Below, in pieces: positions 5,324 to 11,541 of a stretch of DNA of 11,541 nucleotides. A program made the translations under genes and the position numbers. The stretch covers positions 1-11,541 of the forward strand of contig JBBSJV010000046.1 in the NCBI GenBank assembly GCA_038256935.1. The letters run 5' to 3'. The stretch is from JBBSJV01 sp038256935. GTDB lineage: Bacteria; Patescibacteriota; JACMRA01. Each line of letters begins with the position of its first letter. The first letter of the stretch is position 1. Under the pieces are notes generated by a model, which made no database searches, had not been told where the DNA came from, and was given only the letters and a program-made list of their open reading frames with translations.

Positions 5324-5710
5324 TCACATCTCCTCGCTCTCAAATGAATTACATCTGACGCTTCCATCATTCTTTAACATCGATAAAAACTCATCCAGCA
5401 TTTTATTTTCCCACTCCAGACGTTTGGCTTGTTTTTCTAATTCATAATAACCCCCGTTAGGGTCATTTTTAACATACACACCTAAGACTACTTTCATCTG
5501 AGATTGAAGCTGCCTAATTGTGGCTTTATTTGTCTTTATTTGTGTTAATGCGCCTTTTCTACTTTGATCAAGCAAGTTAAGATTTTGTGACACAGCCTTT
5601 ATGATAAGATTGAAATATTGTAAAGCAAAGTTAGCATTTATGGCACATGTAATTAGGTTACCATTTTGAAGTGCTTCTGAAGTAAAAGGATCAGTCACAG
5701 CTTCAAACAC
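5324..5710 (-). CDS. Unrecognised protein with helical C-terminus; true start uncertain
   Basis: From the GTG at 5710 the frame encodes 128 residues of no recognised family. A middle part rich in Leu, Gln and Lys (LNLLDQSRKGALTQIKTNKA and onward, about 44-70) and a charged C-terminal helix (LEKQAKRLEWENKMLDEFL, about 92-110) could form a coiled coil; the end is acidic (SFESEEM) and the stop is TGA. The frame stays open upstream for 56 more codons, back to the stop at 5879-5881. The codons before the GTG encode CEVCSNC (first Cys codon at 5783-5785) and other protein-like sequence, but contain no ATG, GTG or TTG. Either the gene starts at a rare codon such as ATT (5798-5800, with a promoter six bases upstream), or its 5' part has been lost. 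It lies between recF and the oxidoreductase gene on the same strand. The coding call is likely; the 5' end is unresolved. Confidence 0.6.
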   Translation of the reverse strand: MFEAVTDPFTSEALQNGNLITCAINANFALQYFNLIIKAVSQNLNLLDQSRKGALTQIKTNKATIRQLQSQMKVVLGVYVKNDPNGGYYELEKQAKRLEWENKMLDEFLSMLKNDGSVRCNSFESEEM

Positions 5711-5806
5711 TGTACTACTAGATGGAGCTAGTCTATTTGATAATGATAAATTTTGGCCTACTGCACAGTTACTACATACCTCACATCTATTTTCAGAAAT
5801 ATAATA

Positions 5807-5835
5807 ATATAAGCATGATTTTGTAGTTAAGTAAA
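5807..5835 (-). promoter_or_regulatory. Possible promoter inside the upstream open frame of the 5324-5710 gene
   Basis: TTTACT (5830-5835), a 17-bp spacer and TTATAT (5807-5812) on the minus strand end six bases before an in-frame ATT at 5798-5800. That is the same -10-to-start spacing as at 1659 and 2294. The region is very AT-rich, so a chance match is quite possible. Confidence 0.3.
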
Positions 5836-5926
5836 GCGTAGTAATAGTTAATCTATATTTTTTGGCAAGATCTAAAGATTAATATTAGGCAACTAAGCAA
5901 GATTCAAGATAACTCCTCATTAACCA

Positions 5927-7042
5927 TCAATTATTTTTAATTAATTCTGATAAACTAAATATATCAGTAGGCAAATGCGGGGGCTTAGTTCCTGTTGCCA
6001 TAAAAAACTGGCTTTTACTTAGGATTTGATCGTAGATAATCTTCTCACGCTCTTTATCTAATTCATTAAAGACATCATCTAGTAGCCACCAAGTTGGCCT
6101 CTCTTCCACAAAATTATCTTTACTCAAACTAAATAAAAACAGTACAAACAGCCTCATTTCACCTCTTGAAAAAATTCCCACCACATCTCTATGATCGCTT
6201 TCAAATACAAAATCATCACGCTGAGCTCCGTACAAAACTCGCCCTACAATTACTTCTTTTTGCCATAGACTTTGCCAATCTAGAGTATGATTTAGATCTA
6301 CCTCTTGTCCTTGCAAAAGTAATGACTGTTTGTTTGGCCCCGCTTTTGTCATCGACCATCTGATCTTTATTGGAGGTATTGTTGTTGCGACCCAGTTGCG
6401 AAAAAGCTTAATATTTTGATCAATAAACTGGAAAAATCCCAGTCTCTGGGTCCAAATTAGCTGGCTAGTACTTGTTATTTGCTCCGTAACTGTTTTGATC
6501 AGGATTGGATCAGCTGAATTTGGAAAATCTTGCTCTCTTTTGATCATGGCTTGTTTTTCTTTGACTAATTTATTCAAAGTTTTAATTGCTTTTTCAAAAC
6601 CAGAATTAGAGCTGGCTGCAATCAACTGATCTAGTCTTTGTAATTTGCTATTTCGGCTTTGACTCAGCCATAAATTATCAGTTGGGGTGTAAGTTTGAAT
6701 AATCGGCCAAGCTTGAGGGTCTAATTGCAAGCCATTAAAATCTAAGACATGTTCAGGTTTTTCATACACAGTTCCAAGCCTGCCACTGGGTCTTATTTGA
6801 CCATTTAAAAACCAATCCGAAAAACTGGTCCCCACTCCAAAATAACTTTGCTCGGTAGCTAAATGCTGGTTAAAACTAGTACTTGGCCAAGCTTTACCAG
6901 TTAGTAAACTAAAAATGGCTGAAATAAGGCTGGTTTTACCGCTCCCGTTATTATCTATTAAGGAAAATGAATTCAAAGGTAGGTTGATTTTTTGGTATTT
7001 ATAGCTTCGCCAGTTATGCAGATTGAGCTCCAAGTTATCCAT
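5927..7042 (-). CDS. recF: DNA replication/repair protein RecF
   Basis: RecF is an ABC/SMC-like ATPase that binds gapped DNA and, with RecO and RecR, loads RecA onto single strands. Seen here are an N-terminal LHNWRSYKY stretch typical of RecF, a Walker A motif (DNNGSGKT, 30-37), YGAQRDDF (271-278, the family's HRDD-like element), an ABC signature (SRGEMRL, 292-298), Walker B (WWLLDD, 318-323) and the D-loop NELD (326-329). In the classical RecF Walker A the first position is Gly; here it is Asp30, while Gly33, Gly35, Lys36 and Thr37 are kept. The 371-residue length is normal. It starts at the ATG at 7042 with no Shine-Dalgarno sequence and diverges from prfA across 61 bases. The usual neighbours dnaA, dnaN and gyrB are absent, so it is away from the classical origin cluster. 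Confidence 0.93.
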   Translation of the reverse strand: MDNLELNLHNWRSYKYQKINLPLNSFSLIDNNGSGKTSLISAIFSLLTGKAWPSTSFNQHLATEQSYFGVGTSFSDWFLNGQIRPSGRLGTVYEKPEHVLDFNGLQLDPQAWPIIQTYTPTDNLWLSQSRNSKLQRLDQLIAASSNSGFEKAIKTLNKLVKEKQAMIKREQDFPNSADPILIKTVTEQITSTSQLIWTQRLGFFQFIDQNIKLFRNWVATTIPPIKIRWSMTKAGPNKQSLLLQGQEVDLNHTLDWQSLWQKEVIVGRVLYGAQRDDFVFESDHRDVVGIFSRGEMRLFVLFLFSLSKDNFVEERPTWWLLDDVFNELDKEREKIIYDQILSKSQFFMATGTKPPHLPTDIFSLSELIKNN

Positions 7043-7103
7043 GACAGTTTACAAAATTATTTTTTTACCTATTAATACTTAGATATAAATCAAAATAGAG
7101 CAA

Positions 7104-8180
7104 ATGTCTCAGTTACCACTAGCTAAAATCAAAGAGCAATACAACGTTTTACAAGAAAAATTATCCACTCAATTACCTACAGAGGAGATGATAAAACTGT
7201 CTAAAGAACTAAAAGTAGTTCAAAACCAAAACGACTTGGCAGTAAATATTGAAAGACTTGAAGAATATTTAGCAGAAAATCAAGAACTTTTAAACGAAAT
7301 TGATGTCAATGATCTAGAGATGATGGAGCTGACTAAAGCCGATATTGAAACTAAAACTGGTGAATTACAAAAATCTGAAGATCAATTATTGACCCTTCTT
7401 GCCCCAAGAGATGTTAGAGAAGATTACAATATTGTCCTTGAAATTAGAGCAGGTGCAGGGGGAGATGAAAGCTCTATTTTTACTGGAGATTTGCTGAGAA
7501 TGTACACGGGTCTTGCAGATCAACTAGGCTTTAAATTAAAACTAATTTCAGTCAGTCCAAATCCAGTTGGTGGCTACAAAGAAGTCATTGCCGAGGTTCA
7601 TGGTGATGGAGCTTTTAGTTGGTTCAAATACGAAGGGGGAGTTCATAGAGTGCAAAGAGTTCCTGAAACTGAGAAGCAGGGAAGGATCCACACCTCCACC
7701 TGTTCGGTAGCTGTGATGCCATTGATTGAAGACACCAAGGAGTTTTCTTTGGATCTTAAAGAAGTTGAAATCATCGCCTCAACTAGTAGTGGAGCAGGGG
7801 GTCAGAGTGTAAACACAACTTACTCAGCAATTAAAGTAAAACATCTTCCCACAGGAATAGAGGCTCGTAGTCAAGACGAAAGAAACCAGCAACAAAACAA
7901 AGTCAAAGCTCTTCAAGTACTAACTTCACGTGTCTTTGACTACTTTGAAGAAATTAGACTAGAAAAGGAATACGCAGAGCGCAAAGAACAAGTGGGGAGA
8001 GCAAATCGTAACGAAAAAATCCGCACCTACAATTACCCTCAAGACAGATTAACTGATCACAGGTACAATCTCAATTACAACCAATTACCAAATATCATGA
8101 CAGGTGATATTTATAACCTCCTCCAAGAAATCAAAAAACTAGAAGCCCAGAAAGTGATTTCAAATCTAATTCAAGACTAA
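7104..8180 (+). CDS. prfA: Peptide chain release factor 1 (RF1)
   Basis: RF1 reads UAA and UAG in the ribosomal A site and triggers release of the finished protein. The 358 residues are the normal length and cover all domains: the N-terminal helical domain (1-100), the core with IRAGAGGDE (about 115-123), the codon-reading tripeptide P187-E188-T189 (RF1 has PxT; RF2 has SPF) and the catalytic GGQ (232-234) in SGAGGQSVNTT. VNTT rather than VNRT after GGQ also marks RF1 over RF2. Two local differences stand out: Ser in place of the usual His after GGQ, and Tyr in place of the usual Asp before SAIK. The start is the ATG at 7104. A TATAAA box at 7084-7089 could give a leader of about eight bases, but no good -35 box was found. 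A HAD phosphatase gene follows after one base, so the two are very likely co-transcribed; prmC, a frequent partner, is not here. Confidence 0.96.
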   Translation: MSQLPLAKIKEQYNVLQEKLSTQLPTEEMIKLSKELKVVQNQNDLAVNIERLEEYLAENQELLNEIDVNDLEMMELTKADIETKTGELQKSEDQLLTLLAPRDVREDYNIVLEIRAGAGGDESSIFTGDLLRMYTGLADQLGFKLKLISVSPNPVGGYKEVIAEVHGDGAFSWFKYEGGVHRVQRVPETEKQGRIHTSTCSVAVMPLIEDTKEFSLDLKEVEIIASTSSGAGGQSVNTTYSAIKVKHLPTGIEARSQDERNQQQNKVKALQVLTSRVFDYFEEIRLEKEYAERKEQVGRANRNEKIRTYNYPQDRLTDHRYNLNYNQLPNIMTGDIYNLLQEIKKLEAQKVISNLIQD

Positions 8181-8181
8181 T

Positions 8182-8907
8182 ATGGAATCAAGTTTTAAAA
8201 ACATCATCTTTGACTTTGACGGAACCTTAGTTGACTCTATACAAGCTATCTGGCAGACAACTAAAGCTGCTGTAAAAGAGTTTGAAAACCGAATTTTGCC
8301 ATCACAGCCAGTGGAAAGTTTTGAGAAATTCCATAATATACATACTGGATCGAGAGATTTGCGTGATCTTTTTGCAAGGATATATAGAGACGGCTTAGAC
8401 CATGATTTACTTGAAGAAATGGTAGCCTTTCATCAAGCCCACTCACCAGAATATTTTAAAGCCAATATACTTTTTGAGGGTATTAGAGATTGGATAATTA
8501 GCCTAGCAAATGATGGTCACCAGCTGTTTATTGCAACCAATAATAAATTATCAAATGTTGAGTCAGTTTTTGCTGATATTAGTGAAGATTTTATGAGTAA
8601 ATACTTTGTTGATAGTGTTGATTATTATTCTTGTTCTGATGGAAATGGTGGATATATCCTAAAACCTGAGCCAGATATGATCTTGAAATTAGTAAATGCT
8701 CATAACTTGAACTTGAGCGAGACTTTATTAATCGGAGATGATATCAAGGACTTTATGCTCAAACAATCTCTGGAAGAACTGAAAACTGCTGGGGTAGGTT
8801 GGGGTAAGATGAGTATAGATGAAATGAAAAATCTAGCACCGAAACAGAGACCAGATTTTATACTTAGGCATAAAGACTTAAAAAAGCGTGAGGAATTGGG
8901 TATTTAA
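8182..8907 (+). CDS. HAD-superfamily hydrolase, phosphoglycolate-phosphatase-like
   Basis: A 241-residue phosphatase of the HAD superfamily, which hydrolyses small phosphate esters through a phospho-aspartate intermediate and needs Mg2+. All four motifs are present: DFDGTLVDS (motif I, nucleophile Asp11 and acid/base Asp13), ATNN with Thr119 (II), Lys161 in KPEPDMI (III) and IGDD with Asp186/Asp187 (IV). Residues about 20-95 form the alpha-helical cap of subclass C1. This resembles Gph, PpaX and related enzymes, but the substrate cannot be told. The C-terminal end (about 205-241) is lysine-rich and beyond the usual core. It begins one base after the prfA stop, so translation is probably coupled. 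No terminator was recognised after it. Confidence 0.9.
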   Translation: MESSFKNIIFDFDGTLVDSIQAIWQTTKAAVKEFENRILPSQPVESFEKFHNIHTGSRDLRDLFARIYRDGLDHDLLEEMVAFHQAHSPEYFKANILFEGIRDWIISLANDGHQLFIATNNKLSNVESVFADISEDFMSKYFVDSVDYYSCSDGNGGYILKPEPDMILKLVNAHNLNLSETLLIGDDIKDFMLKQSLEELKTAGVGWGKMSIDEMKNLAPKQRPDFILRHKDLKKREELGI

Positions 8908-8979
8908 ATGGGTTTAGACAACAAAAAAGGTACATCAATGCTCATAAGTTAGTTTTATTAAGATCTAGTTAAAAGTTAA

Positions 8980-9078
8980 TTATCTACCAGAACCTCTGAA
9001 CTCTAATATATTGATAACTTTGTTTGCATTACGACCTGATCCACGTTCCTTCATTACTGAATTTTTGGAGTTAAACAT
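8980..9078 (-). CDS. Possible 32-residue small protein with two RGSGR motifs
   Basis: A short frame from the ATG at 9078 to the TAA at 8980 encodes a basic peptide containing RGSGR twice, near residues 12-16 and at the very C-terminus. The two motifs use different codons (CGT GGA TCA GGT CGT and AGA GGT TCT GGT AGA), which hints at selection on the amino acids. It lies on the MetRS strand in the 278-base gap between metG and the HAD gene. No Shine-Dalgarno sequence, promoter or known family was seen. A frame this short can arise by chance. Confidence 0.3.
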   Translation of the reverse strand: MFNSKNSVMKERGSGRNANKVINILEFRGSGR

Positions 9079-9185
9079 ATTACTTGGTTAAATTTACTTA
9101 AAATTGAATTACTAATATTTTCTATTAGATCTACTAATTAGTGAATTTAATTTAATTAACAAAGGCAACAATAATTTGCGAACAA

Positions 9186-10721
9186 TTAGTTGTTTTCAAC
9201 TTCAATCTTAGGAAAAATGATTTCTGATTTTACAATCCTTTCTTGAGCAAAAACTTCATAGATTTTGTTTCCCGATTCTGGTAAAAATATAGACATGGCT
9301 TTACCTAATTCGCTGACTATTCTAGCTGATAGTGTCAGGATTTCTACAATCTGGTCTTTGTTGTTAGCCAAGTCTTTTGCTAGCATCCAAGGCTTAGTTT
9401 TTTCTAAGTATTCATTGATTTTAGAGGACTCTGCAAAAAGAGCCTTTAAGGCAAGCTGGGGATTAAAACTTTCTAAATTAGCATAGATTTGGCGTAAATC
9501 TGAGCCTACCAACTCTCCTGCCTTTTCTTCCAGATCAAGATTATCCATATCAATTACTCCATCGCAGTATTTTTCAACTAAATTGGAGACTCTTACCACA
9601 AGATTACCAAAGTTATCAGCTAGGTTTGAATTGTAGTTTTGGATAGATTGAGCCAGATCAAAATTGGAGTCATCAAGAGGGTTTACATCAAAAAGCAAAG
9701 CAAATTTGGTCCCTTCTACTCCAAAAGTATCAATCAGAACCTGCGGATCAATAACATTTCCAAGACTCTTACTCATTTTTCTACCCTCACCATCCAAAAT
9801 AAACCCGTGGACGATATTAACCTTTGTCAGAGGCAAATTAAGGGCTGATAACATCCCTTGCCACATCACTAAATGAAATCTTGGCATGTCTTTGCCCATA
9901 AAGACCATATCAATTGGAAAAGCTTTTTCTATATCTTCCCAGATTGCAGCTCCAAACTCTTCTTCTTGGAGAGGAAATTCCATATAACTATCTACAGTCT
10001 CGTCATCGATAATAGCTGTCATGTAGTTTATCAAGGCTTCAAACCAGACATACATTACTTGAGAGTCATCACCAGGCACTGGTATACCCCAAGGCATAGT
10101 TGATTTTTCCCTAGAAATTGAGACATCTTCAAGGCCATCTTCGACAAAATTAATCCATTCTTTGCGGTAATGGTTTGGCCGTATATCACTGGATCGCAGG
10201 AATTCTAAAATATGATCAGAAAACTGTGATAGTTTGAAAAAGTAATTTTCTTCATTCATCTCAATCGGTTCTTCATCGTGATTTGGACAAAGACCTCCTT
10301 CACGTAATTGAGCTTGAGTCACAAAAGCTTCGTCGCCCACGCAGTACAAACCTTTATAACTTTTTTTGTAGATAAAACTTTTTTTCTCTAATCTTTTCCA
10401 GATAAATTGAGCTACAGCTTTGTGTTTAGGGGAAGTTGTTTCAACCAAGTCGTCGTGCTGGATTTGTAGAGTATTCCACAGCTCTTTTACCCCACTGCTT
10501 ACTTCATCCACAAACTCTTGGGTATCTTTTCCAAGTTCTTGAGCTTTTCTATGAATTTTTTGGCCATGCTGATCCAATCCCATGCTAAAACTAACTTCTT
10601 CTACTTGCATCAACTTTCGTCTTTGATACCTGGCAATAGTGTCATTGAAAACAGCCTCTAAAACGTGACCGAGGTGAAGTTTGGCATTGGCGTAGGGGAT
10701 AGGTGTGGTAATTATGTACAT
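9186..10721 (-). CDS. metG: Methionyl-tRNA synthetase
   Basis: A class I synthetase that charges initiator and elongator tRNA-Met using ATP. The N-terminus (MYIITTPIPYANAKLHLGH) has the HIGH-type motif H16-L-G-H19, and GRKMSKSLGN carries KMSKS at 315-319. Between them is the connective-peptide knuckle, where the usual CxxC...CxxC is C127-V-G-D130 and C145-P-N-H148, so two cysteines are replaced by Asp and His. The helical anticodon-binding domain follows (from about 360; NLADNFGNLVVRVSNLV). At 511 residues it ends after this domain and has no C-terminal tRNA-binding (OB-fold) domain, like the short MetRS forms. The ATG at 10721 gives the normal first residues of the family. It is transcribed towards the HAD gene and diverges from the frameshifted gene at 10881. 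Confidence 0.96.
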   Translation of the reverse strand: MYIITTPIPYANAKLHLGHVLEAVFNDTIARYQRRKLMQVEEVSFSMGLDQHGQKIHRKAQELGKDTQEFVDEVSSGVKELWNTLQIQHDDLVETTSPKHKAVAQFIWKRLEKKSFIYKKSYKGLYCVGDEAFVTQAQLREGGLCPNHDEEPIEMNEENYFFKLSQFSDHILEFLRSSDIRPNHYRKEWINFVEDGLEDVSISREKSTMPWGIPVPGDDSQVMYVWFEALINYMTAIIDDETVDSYMEFPLQEEEFGAAIWEDIEKAFPIDMVFMGKDMPRFHLVMWQGMLSALNLPLTKVNIVHGFILDGEGRKMSKSLGNVIDPQVLIDTFGVEGTKFALLFDVNPLDDSNFDLAQSIQNYNSNLADNFGNLVVRVSNLVEKYCDGVIDMDNLDLEEKAGELVGSDLRQIYANLESFNPQLALKALFAESSKINEYLEKTKPWMLAKDLANNKDQIVEILTLSARIVSELGKAMSIFLPESGNKIYEVFAQERIVKSEIIFPKIEVENN

Positions 10722-10880
10722 AGTATGGATGGGTAATGATTTAAGACAAACAGAAACTGAGGTTTATGTAAAATAGTAAGCGATATTTTCTTTTGATAAA
10801 CAAAGTTCTAAATATCATTGACATTAAATCAATTATAAAGAAATGATTAGCTAACTTTTATATATTACAGGAAAATAATA

Positions 10881-11541
10881 GTGCTGGATTACTTACCCCT
10901 TTATAGAGAAAAAAAGGATGGAGCTTTGACTGAACCAATTCAATTTTTTATTGATAATGGACTTATTGGGTGTATTAAAGAAATACTCGAGATGATTCGG
11001 ATCATGTACGCGATGTTCATTTAAGGACAAATTCTGACAGACAAACATACTTAAGTTCATTTGTTTCTGACCACACTGTTGTTAACTCAATAACAGATTT
11101 GCTTTTACTGTTTGGAATATTTCAACAAGTTCAAGATGGTAACTCAATGAGCATTCAACCAATATTACAATTGATTCGTGAGACACCGTTTTTAGAGCAA
11201 TTGGCATTACCCGATAATGAATTAATGGCTTTACTTAAATTTAGAAGAGGTGGTTCACAGATTGACCCATGCGCTATAGATATTGGTATTTTAAAAAATA
11301 TGCCACTTTCAGACCGCTCAACTCTCAGAAAAAAGCCTTCCAATGGATTGGAAATAAAATATCCAGACTACGCAAATTTATCCGAAAAAGAAGAAACAAT
11401 TTTATTAAACAGAGTACGAGGATTAGTAATCACCAACTCTATCCTATTTTTTGAAATTTTAAATTATTTATTGAGACTTAGGGAAGACTTTTATTCTAAA
11501 ACTCATTATTCATATCTATACTCCCATTTAATAAATGAGAC
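10881..11541 (+). pseudogene. Unrecognised gene, frameshifted near 10990 and cut by the window end
   Basis: The family is not recognised. A GTG at 10881 is preceded by AGGA (10869-10872, eight bases upstream) and by in-frame stops (TAA TAG, 10875-10880), which fixes the start. The frame reads VLDYLPLYREKKDG... for 46 codons to the TAA at 11019-11021. The frame one base back is open from 10979 to the end of the window, about 185 codons without a stop, and is clearly protein-like (for example SDHVRDVHLR, QPILQLIRETPFLEQL, LPDNELMALLKF). Adding one G near 10991 (GAG GAT GAT for GAGATGAT) joins the two parts smoothly as EILEDDSDHVRDV. So this is one gene of at least 220 residues with a one-base deletion, either real decay or a sequence error. 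The visible part is helical and soluble, with no signal peptide. Short frames starting inside it on other frames are shadows. Confidence 0.6.

Noticed and set aside
5324..5326. UGA recoded as an amino acid, as in some Patescibacteria
   Set aside because: TGA ends the 5324-5710 frame, tryptophan is encoded by TGG, and no recognised gene contains in-frame TGA.
8182..8907. The gene after prfA as prmC, the release-factor methyltransferase often found there
   Set aside because: The protein has all four HAD phosphatase motifs and no NPPY motif.
9265..10103. Several plus-strand frames of 69-76 residues opposite metG
   Set aside because: All lie antisense to the methionyl-tRNA synthetase, whose motifs are unambiguous.
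10818..10839. TTGACA (10818-10823) with TATAAA (10834-10839) as a promoter for the 10881 gene
   Set aside because: The spacer is only 10 bp, far from the 16-18 bp needed, and no good -10 box stands at the right distance.

Overview
The window is AT-rich (about one third G+C by eye). It carries compact bacterial housekeeping genes mixed with small unrecognised genes. The standard genetic code fits: tryptophan is TGG, and stops are TAA, TAG and, at position 5324, TGA. Shine-Dalgarno sequences are mostly missing, several promoters sit right at start codons, intergenic gaps are short, and the methionyl-tRNA synthetase has no C-terminal tRNA-binding domain. Together these suggest a reduced-genome bacterium, possibly of the Patescibacteria/CPR kind. 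That placement is an inference and no marker here proves it.

Layout. 1-610: a 5S rRNA gene on the minus strand with its own promoter and terminator and no 23S gene beside it. Just upstream of its promoter is a G+C-richer block of hairpins containing a 21-base direct repeat. 685-1174: a small secreted-protein gene whose signal peptide is out of frame with its ATG. 1409-3160: a small two-helix membrane protein, diverging from two plus-strand genes of unknown function. These are a zinc-ribbon-like protein and a protein with an HEKMH motif that looks like a gluzincin metallopeptidase. Both plus-strand genes have a promoter whose -10 box ends six bases before the ATG, which suggests leaderless mRNAs.

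3170-7042 (minus strand): recF, an unrecognised small gene, a quinone-oxidoreductase-like MDR enzyme and a CCA-adding enzyme. The oxidoreductase promoter carries a perfect 18-bp palindrome over its -10 box, so it is probably repressor-controlled. The unrecognised gene has an open frame upstream of its GTG that encodes a Cys-rich CxxCxxC segment but offers no ordinary start codon.

7104-8907 (plus strand): prfA (release factor 1), followed after one base by a HAD phosphatase, probably one operon diverging from recF. 8980-10721 (minus strand): methionyl-tRNA synthetase, with a possible 32-residue ORF downstream of it. 10881-11541: the start of an unrecognised plus-strand gene that needs a one-base frame correction near 10990 and then runs off the window.

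The recognisable genes serve translation (5S rRNA, CCA addition, RF1, MetRS), recombinational repair (RecF) and small-molecule chemistry (MDR oxidoreductase, HAD phosphatase). The most interesting unknowns are the HEKMH/zinc-ribbon pair, the structured repeat block beside the 5S gene, the palindromic operator, and the start-less Cys-rich frame near 5800.
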